From an uncultured Bacteroidales bacterium (GTDB taxonomy: Bacteria; Bacteroidota; Bacteroidia; Bacteroidales; UBA932), in contig CAMNAD010000046.1 of assembly GCA_946530505.1 (NCBI GenBank), forward strand, positions 1 through 10,121: a DNA stretch of 10,121 bases, given 5' to 3'. The notes beneath the pieces were generated by a model that did no database searches, was not told where the DNA came from, and saw nothing but the letters and a program-made list of their open reading frames with translations. Position 1 is the first letter of the stretch. Each line of letters begins with the position of its first letter. The translations under genes were made by a program, and so were the position numbers. Shown here in pieces: positions 1 through 6,261 of this stretch.

Positions 1-1
1 T

Positions 2-721
2 TTCGGAGAAGACGAGAGTATGGTGGCCGAGGTGATCGACAACACGACCTCCCGCGGAAGGACACTGCGTTTCCTGTATGACGGACCATATGATGAATTC
101 AAGGCGAACCTCTTCGCCCTTGGCAAGACTCCCGTACCCGAATGGGTTAAGCAGGACCCCACCCCCGAGGACGTCGAGAACTTCCAGACAATCTTCGCCG
201 CCCACGAGGGTGCCGTATCCGCTCCCGCAGCCGGGCTGCACTTCAGCCGCGAGCTCTTCAACCGTATGATACTCAGCGATATCGAGAAGACCTTCATTAC
301 CGTGCATATGGGAATCGGGCACTTCCGCAGAGTAGATGTTGAAGACCTTTCCAAGCACCGCATGGACGGTGAAAGGATGATTATCTCCGAAGAGGCGGCT
401 GCCAAAATCAACGCCACCAAGAAGGCCGGGCACAAGATCCTTGCAGTAGGCGTCACCGTCGCCCGCGCCCTGGAGACCTACGTGACCACCACCAACGAGG
501 TGAAGGCCAACGACATCTGGACCAACAAGTTCATCTTCCCTCCCTACACTTTTTCGATTCCCGATGCATTCGTCTCGAACTTCCACAGACCGGAATCCAC
601 CATGCTGATGTGCGTAGCGGCTTTCGGAGGATACCAGAACGTGATGCATGCCTACGACGTGGCTCTCAAGGAAGGCTACCGCTTCGGGCCTTACGGAGAT
701 GCCTTGCTTATAATAGATTAA
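2..721 (+). CDS. queA: S-adenosylmethionine:tRNA ribosyltransferase-isomerase, 5' end cut off by window
   Basis: The product transfers and isomerises the ribosyl part of S-adenosylmethionine onto 7-aminomethyl-7-deazaguanine at the tRNA wobble position, giving epoxyqueuosine, in the cytoplasm. The reading frame is open from base 2, so the first ATG inside it (position 20) is not the true start. About 239 codons are present, against roughly 350 for the family, so about 110 N-terminal residues lie upstream. Family-typical stretches are GAVSAPAAGLHFSRELF, HMGIGHFRRVDVEDL and the C-terminal WTNKFIFPPYTFSIPDAFVS followed by NFHRPESTMLM and AAFGGY. The ending GYRFGPYGDALLI matches the usual QueA C-terminus, so the gene is complete at this end. 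A candidate hairpin terminator starts about 28 bp after the stop. The family call is firm; the upstream context is unknown. Confidence 0.95.
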   Translation, partial: FGEDESMVAEVIDNTTSRGRTLRFLYDGPYDEFKANLFALGKTPVPEWVKQDPTPEDVENFQTIFAAHEGAVSAPAAGLHFSRELFNRMILSDIEKTFITVHMGIGHFRRVDVEDLSKHRMDGERMIISEEAAAKINATKKAGHKILAVGVTVARALETYVTTTNEVKANDIWTNKFIFPPYTFSIPDAFVSNFHRPESTMLMCVAAFGGYQNVMHAYDVALKEGYRFGPYGDALLIID

Positions 722-734
722 GCTGCGGCAAACT

Positions 735-742
735 TATATTTG
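735..742 (+). promoter_or_regulatory. Candidate -7 promoter box for dprA
   Basis: The octamer TATATTTG matches the Bacteroidetes -7 consensus TAnnTTTG exactly. Transcription would begin near position 749, giving a leader of about 50 nt before the dprA ATG at 800. No convincing -33 TTG lies at the usual 18-21 nt spacing; the nearest TTG, at 704-706, is too far away. The TTG at 740 that could open a longer dprA frame lies inside this box, which argues against that start. Confidence 0.45.
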
Positions 743-748
743 AGATTT

Positions 749-783
749 TACCCCCGGTCCTACCCCCGGGGGTATCTTGTTTT
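749..783 (+). terminator. Candidate intrinsic terminator after queA (or dprA leader hairpin)
   Basis: TACCCCCGG at 749-757 pairs perfectly with CCGGGGGTA at 766-774 (9 bp, 8-nt loop). It is followed by TCTTGTTTT, an imperfect T-rich tail. The second half, 761-774, is also a perfect 14-bp palindrome by itself. The position just after queA fits a terminator. However, the candidate dprA -7 box lies immediately upstream, so the same hairpin could sit at the 5' end of the dprA transcript. Confidence 0.55.
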
Positions 784-799
784 CTGCATATCTTGCAGC

Positions 800-1966
800 A
801 TGGAAGATATTGCAAGAGAAAGAGTGTGCGCAGCTGCGCTGGGAAGGATATTCGGCTTCGAGCCGCTTTATGTTTCCGGTCTGATTTCGAAACTGGGTTC
901 CGCCGCAGCGGTGTTCGGGCTCTCCCCAAAAGAGGCCGACGCCGTGCTGGGTCCGTTCAGCAAATACAGGGGTAGAATCTGTGCCGCAGAGCTGGACGCG
1001 GCGGCAAAAGAGCTGGAAGACCTGGACTCAAGAGGGTTCCGGTATATCGCCTGCACCGAGGAGGTCTTTCCCGCCCTGCTGCGGGACTGCCCGGACTGCC
1101 CTGCAGGGCTGTATTACAGCAGCTCTTCGGAACCGAGGGACATCTTCTCCGGCAGGCCGGCGGTGGCCGTGGTCGGCACGAGGGATGTTTCACCATATGG
1201 GAGGGAATGGACACGTAAGATAGTGGATGTATGCGCGCAGGCACCTTCCCGCCCGTGCGTGGTGAGCGGGCTCGCCTTCGGTGTGGACATTACGGCGCAC
1301 CTCGCCGCACTTGACAACGGGCTCCCTACCATAGCGGTGCTCCCCTGCGGAATCGACACCGTTTACCCCGCTGCACACCTCAAGGCGGCAGAGCGCATTG
1401 CCGCAGCTCCGGCGAGCGCGGTGATCACCGACTATCCCCGGGGAACACCGCCCGTGGCTTTCACCTTCATCCGCAGGAACAGGATAATCGCGGGACTTGC
1501 AGCCTGCACCGTGCTGGTGGAATCGAAAGCCAAAGGAGGAGGGCTCATAACGTGCAAGCTGGCAGACAGTTACGGCAGAGAAGTATTCGCGCTGCCAGGG
1601 CGGGTGGACGACCTGCGCTCGGCGGGGTGCAATGCCCTCATACGCAGCGGTTCGGCCCAGGCAATAACAGGAGTCGAAGGCCTCGGGGAACAACTGGGCC
1701 TGGGCAGGTACGAGCTTCGCAGGAAGGCCGGCTTCGCGGAGAGCGTAGCAGCCTTCTACGGCCGGCGGGCGGATACCCTCGAATTGAACTCCATCATCCG
1801 CATGGCATCGCTGATAGCGGAAAACCGTGGTATAGAGCTCGAGGAAATATGCTACCGGAGCGGAGAACCATACAATGAGGTCGCCAGGATAGCGATGATG
1901 CTCGAGACAGACGGTTTCATCTGCATAGACCTGATGCAACGGTGTACTATCAATGCAAGAAAATAG
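800..1966 (+). CDS. dprA: DNA-processing protein DprA (Smf), RecA loader
   Basis: DprA binds incoming single-stranded DNA during natural transformation and loads RecA onto it; in non-competent species it persists as a general DNA-processing protein. The product has 388 residues, a normal length. The N-terminal part (about 1-75) looks like the helical SAM/HhH region. The Rossmann-like core begins with VAVVGTRDVSPYGREW (about 122-137) and continues with VVSGLAFGVDITAH (154-167), IAVLPCGIDTVYP (178-190), the strongly conserved FIRRNRIIAGL (223-233) and KGGGLIT (245-251). Residues from about 310 onward fit the winged-helix C-terminal domain. ATG 800 is chosen because the frame can extend only to a TTG at 740, inside a promoter box, and the extension MRFYPRSYPRGYLVF is unlike the family. 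Codon use is relaxed, with AGG and ATA present. tatD follows after 14 nt, so the two are probably co-transcribed. Confidence 0.93.
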   Translation: MEDIARERVCAAALGRIFGFEPLYVSGLISKLGSAAAVFGLSPKEADAVLGPFSKYRGRICAAELDAAAKELEDLDSRGFRYIACTEEVFPALLRDCPDCPAGLYYSSSSEPRDIFSGRPAVAVVGTRDVSPYGREWTRKIVDVCAQAPSRPCVVSGLAFGVDITAHLAALDNGLPTIAVLPCGIDTVYPAAHLKAAERIAAAPASAVITDYPRGTPPVAFTFIRRNRIIAGLAACTVLVESKAKGGGLITCKLADSYGREVFALPGRVDDLRSAGCNALIRSGSAQAITGVEGLGEQLGLGRYELRRKAGFAESVAAFYGRRADTLELNSIIRMASLIAENRGIELEEICYRSGEPYNEVARIAMMLETDGFICIDLMQRCTINARK

Positions 1967-1974
1967 TAACTTTG
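1967..1974 (+). promoter_or_regulatory. Candidate -7 box directly before tatD
   Basis: TAACTTTG matches TAnnTTTG, is followed by C as is common in this phylum, and begins immediately after the dprA stop codon. Only six bases separate it from the tatD ATG at 1981, so a transcript from here would be leaderless or nearly so. No -33 TTG is seen at normal spacing, so the box may be fortuitous. Confidence 0.3.
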
Positions 1975-1980
1975 CAGGAT

Positions 1981-2751
1981 ATGACCTTCATCGACACGCA
2001 CACCCACTGCACGGACGAGGCCTTCCCCGGGCCGGAGCAGGACGCTTTCGTTGAGCGGGCCCTCGCCGCAGGGGTTTCAAAGATGCTGCTCGCAGACATA
2101 GACACCCGCGAACGCGGAGAGATGTACGCCGCGGTGCAGAGGCATCCCGGCGTGCTCTACCCTATGCTGGGGCTGTATCCCGGTTCGGTGGACAAGGGAT
2201 GGAGGGATGAAATCGACGCGCTGGAGGCCTGGAAAGGCAAGGGCGCGGTAGCGATAGGAGAGATAGGGCTCGACTACCACTACGGGGACGAATTCAAGGA
2301 GGAACAGAAGGAGGCCCTGCGGGTGCAGTTCGAACTCGCCGCGCAGTGGGACCTGCCCGTGAACATACATCTGCGGGACGCCACCGACGACTTTTTCAGG
2401 ATTCTGGACGACTGCAAGGGCATGCATCTGCGCGGGAACCTGCACGCCTTCAGCGGCAGCATAGAGACCTTCCGGCGCATCCGCAGATACGGGGAATGGT
2501 CGGTGGGGATAGGAGGCGTGATAACATTCAGGAAAGCGTCCCTTCCGGAGACGGTGAAACAGATACCCCTGGAGTGCATCCTGCTGGAGACCGACGCCCC
2601 GTACATGGCGCCGACGCCCCTTCGCGGAACACGCAATGAAAGTGCGAACATACCCTTGATAGCCGCCAAGGTGGCGGAAGTCAAAGGGATTGACATAGAG
2701 ACGGTTGCAGCCGTCACGACTGAAAACGCGACTAAACTTTTCGCCTTATGA
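1981..2751 (+). CDS. tatD: TatD-family metal-dependent hydrolase / DNase
   Basis: TatD proteins are cytoplasmic TIM-barrel metal-dependent hydrolases. Characterised members are 3'-5' exonucleases or DNases linked to DNA repair and turnover. The 256-residue product has the family's usual length and its metal ligands: the HxH pair in FIDTHTHC (His7, His9), Glu94 in AIGEIGLDYHYG, His130 in VNIHLRDA, His155 in HAFSGS and Asp205 in LLETDAPYMAPTPLRG. ATG 1981 gives the classic N-terminus. The longer GTG frame at 1942 only adds residues overlapping dprA. The gene follows dprA by 14 nt and overlaps the asparaginase start by 4 nt (ATGA), so translation of the two is probably coupled. Ile ATA codons are frequent (I count 11), unlike exbB downstream. 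The symbol is assigned by family; the paralogue (TatD, YcfH or YjjV type) cannot be fixed. Confidence 0.92.
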   Translation: MTFIDTHTHCTDEAFPGPEQDAFVERALAAGVSKMLLADIDTRERGEMYAAVQRHPGVLYPMLGLYPGSVDKGWRDEIDALEAWKGKGAVAIGEIGLDYHYGDEFKEEQKEALRVQFELAAQWDLPVNIHLRDATDDFFRILDDCKGMHLRGNLHAFSGSIETFRRIRRYGEWSVGIGGVITFRKASLPETVKQIPLECILLETDAPYMAPTPLRGTRNESANIPLIAAKVAEVKGIDIETVAAVTTENATKLFAL

Positions 2752-3782
2752 AAAAGACGGACAAATCGGCCGTTCTCCTGATATATACGGGAGGAACGAT
2801 AGGCATGAAGGAAAGCGGGCACGGACTGGTGCCTTTCGACTTTTCGCAGATACTGGACGAGGTGCCGGAACTGCAGAAATTCACCTTCAAGATTGATTCT
2901 TACACCTTCGACCCGCTTATCGACTCCTCCGACGTGGAGCCAGGGATGTGGAAGGAGCTGGCCTCCCTTATAAAGGAAAAATACGACGGCTACGATGGAT
3001 TCGTGGTTCTCCACGGCACCGACACAATGGCATATTCCGCCTCGGCCCTCAGTTTCATGCTCGACAACCTTGCCAAGCCCGTCATTTTCACCGGGAGCCA
3101 GCTGCCTGTGGGGAGCCTGCGAACCGACGGCAAGGAGAATCTGGTTTCCGCCATCGAAGTAGCTTCTTCGCGCGATGCCCGCGGAAGGGCGGTAGTGCCT
3201 GAGGTTGCCATCTACTTTAATTCGCAGCTGATACGCGGCAACCGGGCCACAAAGGTGAATGCCACGGCTTTCGATGCTTTCCGGTCGCCGAACTGCCCGC
3301 CTCTTGCCGAAGCAGGAATCAAGATACGCTATAACAAGGCGGTCATCCGCTACCCTTCGCAGGAGGCACCGCTCGTAATACATACGAACCTGGACACCCG
3401 CGTGGCTATCCTCAAAATACACCCGGGGATTACCGAGCAGGTGGCGCGCAACGTACTGCTCGGAAGTGGGATAAGAGCCGTTATAATAGAGACTTACGGC
3501 TCCGGAAACGCCATCTCCAAGCCATGGTTCACGGACATAATACGCGAGAGTGCGGCCGGCGGCAAGATTCTTTTGAATATCACCCAGTGCCTGGCGGGCG
3601 ACGTCAACATGAACCTATACGCTACCGGCAAGGCTCTGAAAGAGGCCGGTGTGGTGTCCGGAGGCGACCTCACTACGGAAGGCGGACTTGCAAAATTGTT
3701 TTATCTCATGGGCGAATATGCTGATAATGAAAGAGTAAAACTCCTCCTGGAGAAAAATCTCAAAGGGGAAATCTCAAAATAA
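2748..3782 (+). CDS. ansA: Type I (cytoplasmic) L-asparaginase
   Basis: The enzyme hydrolyses L-asparagine to aspartate and ammonia. The 344-residue product has no signal peptide and resembles the cytoplasmic E. coli AnsA type rather than periplasmic AnsB. The N-terminal TGGTIGM carries the nucleophile Thr14. HGTDTMAYSASAL carries Thr91 and Asp92, the same numbering as E. coli AnsA. The active-site Lys is most likely Lys169 in QLIRGNRATK. TGSQLPVGSLRTDGKENL (115-132) and the C-terminal ITQCLAGDVNMNLYATGKAL and GGDLTTEGGLAKL are family hallmarks. Cys281 in TQC is at the place of the Cys implicated in allosteric control of the E. coli enzyme. The ATG overlaps the tatD stop by 4 nt, implying translational coupling. 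No hairpin terminator is obvious after the gene. The shared asparagine theme with asnS, three kilobases downstream, is probably coincidental. Confidence 0.95.
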   Translation: MKKTDKSAVLLIYTGGTIGMKESGHGLVPFDFSQILDEVPELQKFTFKIDSYTFDPLIDSSDVEPGMWKELASLIKEKYDGYDGFVVLHGTDTMAYSASALSFMLDNLAKPVIFTGSQLPVGSLRTDGKENLVSAIEVASSRDARGRAVVPEVAIYFNSQLIRGNRATKVNATAFDAFRSPNCPPLAEAGIKIRYNKAVIRYPSQEAPLVIHTNLDTRVAILKIHPGITEQVARNVLLGSGIRAVIIETYGSGNAISKPWFTDIIRESAAGGKILLNITQCLAGDVNMNLYATGKALKEAGVVSGGDLTTEGGLAKLFYLMGEYADNERVKLLLEKNLKGEISK

Positions 3783-3785
3783 GTA

Positions 3786-3832
3786 TTGGCATATGAAATA
3801 TTTTTGCTAAATTGCGTTGATTTTATGTATTG
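3786..3832 (+). promoter_or_regulatory. AT-rich region with candidate promoter for the exbB operon
   Basis: The 102-bp gap before exbB is much more AT-rich than its surroundings and must hold the operon promoter unless transcription reads through from the asparaginase gene. Three imperfect options are visible. TATTTTTG at 3799-3806 is an exact TAnnTTTG but has no -33 partner. TTG at 3786-3788 lies 19 nt before TAAATTGC at 3808. TTTG at 3803-3806 lies 17 nt before TATGTATTG at 3824. The heptamer TATCAAT occurs twice (3840-3846, 3858-3864) in the leader. The exact start cannot be decided by eye. Confidence 0.4.
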
Positions 3833-3884
3833 AAAATAATATCAATCAATAAAACATTATCAATTAAATCACTAAAAACCAGTT

Positions 3885-4682
3885 ATGAAAAAGTTTTTCA
3901 TGATTCTTGCAGCAACAGCCCTTATGGCTTTCACTGCGAACATTGCATCTGCACAGGACGCTGCAACTCCTGAGCAGGCCGCAACGGAAGAAGTAGCACA
4001 GGCTCCCGCCAACGACCTGGCAGCCCTTACCGCAGGCGCTCCCGAGGTTCCGCTCACCCAGGCTCTCAAGACCAAGTTCATCGAGGGTGGTGCAGGCTTC
4101 ATGTCCCTCATCATCATCTGCCTTGTGATCGGTCTTGCACTTTCGATCGAACGTATTCTCTACCTCTCCTTCTCCAAGACCAACACCAAGAAGCTCATCG
4201 CAGAGGTCGAAAAAGCCCTTGAGGAAGGCGGAATCGAGAAGGCAAAGGAAGTTTGCCGCAACACCCGCGGTCCTGTAGCCAGCATTTATTATCAGGGTCT
4301 CCTGCACTATGATCAGGGTATCGACGTTGTCGAGAAGAACATCGTTTCCTACGGCTCCGTACAGAACAGCGAGCTCGAGAGCGGTCTGAGCTGGATCAGC
4401 CTCTTCATCGCCATCGCTCCTTCACTCGGATTCCTCGGTACCGTTATCGGTATGATCCAGGCATTCGACGCCATCCAGGCAGCCGGTGACATCAGCCCTA
4501 ACGTTGTTGCAGGTGGTATGAAGGTCGCCCTTATCACCACTGTGGCAGGTCTTATCGTTGCAATGATTCTTCAGGTGTTCTACAACTACATCCTCGCAAA
4601 GATCGAGAGCATCACTATCGATATGGAGGACAGCACCATCAGCCTCGTTGATGTGCTCACCAAGTACGGCCAGAAGAAATAA
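3885..4682 (+). CDS. exbB: MotA/TolQ/ExbB-family proton-channel protein with N-terminal signal peptide
   Basis: This is the inner-membrane proton-channel subunit of a TonB- or Tol-type motor, which uses the proton gradient to drive a periplasmic arm. The 265-residue protein starts with a signal peptide (MKKFFMILAATALMAFTANI) and a likely cleavage after Ala-Ser-Ala (about 21-23). An Ala/Glu-rich linker runs to about 60. The first core helix is 70-95, followed by a cytoplasmic domain (about 96-165), a second helix with SLGFLGTVIGMIQAFDAI (180-197) and a third with KVALITTVAGLIVAMILQVF (213-232). The Thr in GTV (186) and the Thr pair 218-219 match conserved channel threonines. The third-helix Glu of E. 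coli ExbB (Glu176) appears to be Val214 here. Reading the gene codon by codon shows no ATA, AGA or AGG, suggesting high expression. The 4-TM gene follows after 21 nt. Confidence 0.92.
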   Translation: MKKFFMILAATALMAFTANIASAQDAATPEQAATEEVAQAPANDLAALTAGAPEVPLTQALKTKFIEGGAGFMSLIIICLVIGLALSIERILYLSFSKTNTKKLIAEVEKALEEGGIEKAKEVCRNTRGPVASIYYQGLLHYDQGIDVVEKNIVSYGSVQNSELESGLSWISLFIAIAPSLGFLGTVIGMIQAFDAIQAAGDISPNVVAGGMKVALITTVAGLIVAMILQVFYNYILAKIESITIDMEDSTISLVDVLTKYGQKK

Positions 4683-4703
4683 TCATACGCAAACAACAGA
4701 TCA

Positions 4704-5135
4704 ATGAAAAATTTAAACAAAATATTCAAATGGGCGATGGTGCTCCTTATCGTCGTCAGCGTAGTCCTTCTCGTATTGGGCTTCGCTGCAGGATGGAAGG
4801 AGGGCAACGTTGACACCCTGCTCACCTGGACCTACATCATGGTAGGCCTCGCACTCGGAGCAGTAGTCATCGTAGGCCTGATCGTCGGCGCCGCCAACGA
4901 CCCGAAGAGCCTGGTCAAGCTGGGCATCGGTCTCGTATGCGTGGCAGTCGTATGCTTCCTGGCCTATCTGATCGCCCCCGGCGCTCCTGCAATGGGAATG
5001 TTGCAGCAGCCCTCGGCAGCAACTCTTAAACTGACTGATACAATCCTGTACCTGACCTATTTCGCAGGCATCGTAGCCGTTCTGGCAATCGTTGTCGGTG
5101 AGATTCGTCTCGCAATCACGAATAAAAAAGGTTAA
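4704..5135 (+). CDS. Small four-helix membrane protein of unknown function in the exb operon
   Basis: I do not recognise a named family. The 143-residue product has a short basic N-terminus (MKNLNKIFKW) and four clear hydrophobic segments at about 8-30, 40-64, 70-91 and 110-134. It ends in the short basic tail ITNKKG. Loops are short. The longest, about 92-109, contains APGAPAMGMLQQPSAA and would lie on the same side as the 31-39 loop. If both termini are cytoplasmic, as their positive charge suggests, those two loops face the periplasm. There are no obvious catalytic motifs; the few charged residues in or near helices include Asp112 and Glu133. It lies 21 nt after exbB and 5 nt before the first exbD, so it is almost certainly made with the motor. 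It may be an assembly, stabilising or gating subunit; that role is inference only. Confidence 0.85.
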   Translation: MKNLNKIFKWAMVLLIVVSVVLLVLGFAAGWKEGNVDTLLTWTYIMVGLALGAVVIVGLIVGAANDPKSLVKLGIGLVCVAVVCFLAYLIAPGAPAMGMLQQPSAATLKLTDTILYLTYFAGIVAVLAIVVGEIRLAITNKKG

Positions 5136-5140
5136 CGGCT

Positions 5141-5719
5141 ATGGCAAAGAAAACACCCGCGATTAATTCGAGTTCAACGGCCGACATCGCATTCCTCCTG
5201 CTCTGCTACTTCCTTATGACAACCACCATGGGAAGCCAGACCGGACTAAGCCGTCGTCTGCCTCCTATGCCCGACCCCAACCAGAAGGTAGAGGACCAGA
5301 AAGTTAACCGTCGCAATATCATCATTGTGAAGATTAACTCCGCCGACAGAATTTTGGCCGGTAGTGAACCCATAGACGTAAGCCAGCTCAAGGACAAGAT
5401 CAAGATCTTCCTCACCAACCCCACCGACGACCCCAACCTCCCCGTTATGGAGCCCACTGAGATCGAAGGCCTCGGCAACCGCAAGGTCAGCAAGGGCGTC
5501 ATCTCCCTCCAGAACGACCGTGGTACCAGCTATCAGGCATACATCGCTGTTCAGAACGAGCTTGTAAAGGCCGTGAACGAACTCCGCGACGAAGCCTCGA
5601 TGAGGGAATTCGGAAAGAAGTTCCTTGCTCTTGACGAAGATCAGCAGAAAATTATCAAGAATGTCGTTCCTCAGCAGATTTCTGAGGCCGAGCCTAAGGA
5701 TGTAGGCAAAAGAAGATAG
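5141..5719 (+). CDS. exbD: ExbD/TolR-family biopolymer transport protein, long form
   Basis: ExbD proteins insert one helix into the ExbB channel and carry its proton-accepting Asp. This 192-residue protein has a short cytoplasmic N-terminus and a single helix at about 14-29, STADIAFLLLCYFLMTTTM, with the essential Asp at residue 15. A Pro-rich stretch (PPMPDPNQ) is followed by a periplasmic domain containing RRNIIIVKINSADRILAG and SYQAYIAVQNELVKAVNELR, which fit the ExbD/TolR fold. It is longer than the usual 135-150 residues because of an inserted loop (about 92-130) and a charged C-terminal tail (about 150-192) rich in Asp, Glu and Lys. The start is 5 nt after the 4-TM gene. The stop overlaps an AGGAGG sequence that serves the second exbD. 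It differs clearly from that second copy, so this is not a recent tandem duplication. Confidence 0.9.
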   Translation: MAKKTPAINSSSTADIAFLLLCYFLMTTTMGSQTGLSRRLPPMPDPNQKVEDQKVNRRNIIIVKINSADRILAGSEPIDVSQLKDKIKIFLTNPTDDPNLPVMEPTEIEGLGNRKVSKGVISLQNDRGTSYQAYIAVQNELVKAVNELRDEASMREFGKKFLALDEDQQKIIKNVVPQQISEAEPKDVGKRR

Positions 5720-5723
5720 GAGG
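5718..5723 (+). promoter_or_regulatory. Strong Shine-Dalgarno sequence before the second exbD
   Basis: AGGAGG overlaps the stop codon of the first exbD (TAG, 5717-5719) and ends 8 nt before the ATG at 5732. It supports that start over the Met two codons later. The other starts in this window lack a comparable sequence, which is normal for Bacteroidetes. Confidence 0.7.
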
Positions 5724-5731
5724 ATATAGCT

Positions 5732-6196
5732 ATGTCAATGTTCAAGAAAGGCGAAAAGAAAGAAATGCCCGGTATTTCCTCGGGCTCTCTCTCCGATATC
5801 GTGTTCATGCTCCTGTTCTTCTTCATGGTGACGACCCAGATGAGGGAAACCGAAAACAAGGTCGTCGTCAAGATCCCCCAGGCATCGGAATCCGTGAAGC
5901 TCGAGCGCAAGGACCTCTCTTCCTACATCAACATCGGAACCCCTATCCGCAGTCTCCAGGCTCAGTACGGTACCGATGCACGTATCCAGCTCAACGACTC
6001 TTTCAAGACCGTGGACGATATCCGCGACTTCGTTGCAGCAGAGCGTGACTCCAAGAGTGAGGCCGACCGTTCCTTCATGACCATCTGCATCAGGGCCGAC
6101 CAGGACGTACGTATGGGTATCATTACTGATGTTAAGCAGGAGCTGCGACGCTGCTCCGCACTTAAGATCATGTACTCAGCAAGAAAGGGCGAATAA
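5732..6196 (+). CDS. exbD: ExbD/TolR-family biopolymer transport protein, short form
   Basis: This is the second ExbD subunit of the operon. The 154-residue protein has a basic N-terminus (MSMFKKGEKKEMPGI) and one helix at about 20-36, SLSDIVFMLLFFFMVTT, with the conserved proton-pathway Asp at residue 22. The periplasmic part includes VVVKIPQASE, the segment YINIGTPIRS and the C-terminal MTICIRADQDVRMGIITDVK. The last matches the typical ExbD pattern of a beta strand, Arg-Ala-Asp and a helix. It resembles classical ExbD length more closely than its upstream neighbour, from which it is separated by 12 nt. Two different ExbDs with one ExbB suggest a mixed ExbD dimer inside the channel, but they could also assemble separately. 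An intrinsic terminator follows about 20 nt after the stop, making this the last gene of the operon. Confidence 0.92.
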   Translation: MSMFKKGEKKEMPGISSGSLSDIVFMLLFFFMVTTQMRETENKVVVKIPQASESVKLERKDLSSYINIGTPIRSLQAQYGTDARIQLNDSFKTVDDIRDFVAAERDSKSEADRSFMTICIRADQDVRMGIITDVKQELRRCSALKIMYSARKGE

Positions 6197-6215
6197 TCCC
6201 GCCCCGGTACTATAG

Positions 6216-6244
6216 AGCAGCCCCCTTTATGAGGGCTGCTTTTT
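6216..6244 (+). terminator. Intrinsic terminator of the exb operon
   Basis: AGCAGCCC at 6216-6223 pairs perfectly with GGGCTGCT at 6233-6240 (8 bp, 9-nt loop) and runs directly into TTTT at 6241-6244. It lies 20 nt after the second exbD stop and before asnS, so it separates the two transcription units. Confidence 0.85.
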
Positions 6245-6261
6245 AAAATAATATAATAAGA

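Noticed and set aside
740..799. N-terminal extension of dprA from TTG 740
   Set aside because: The start would be inside the TATATTTG box and the added residues run through the hairpin; ATG 800 gives the normal DprA N-terminus.
1942..1980. N-terminal extension of tatD from GTG 1942
   Set aside because: It overlaps the dprA C-terminus and adds residues not found before the FIDTHTH start of the family.
2733..2747. TAAACTTTTCG before the asparaginase start as a promoter
   Set aside because: It does not match TAnnTTTG and lies inside tatD with the genes overlapping, so co-transcription explains expression.
2280..3422. 380-codon open frame on the minus strand
   Set aside because: It lies wholly opposite tatD and the asparaginase gene, both with firm family motifs. 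Its translation shows no recognisable domain, so it is a shadow frame.
3840..3864. Repeated TATCAAT heptamers before exbB as operator sites
   Set aside because: Two 7-bp copies in a very AT-rich leader are likely by chance; recorded only in the promoter entry.
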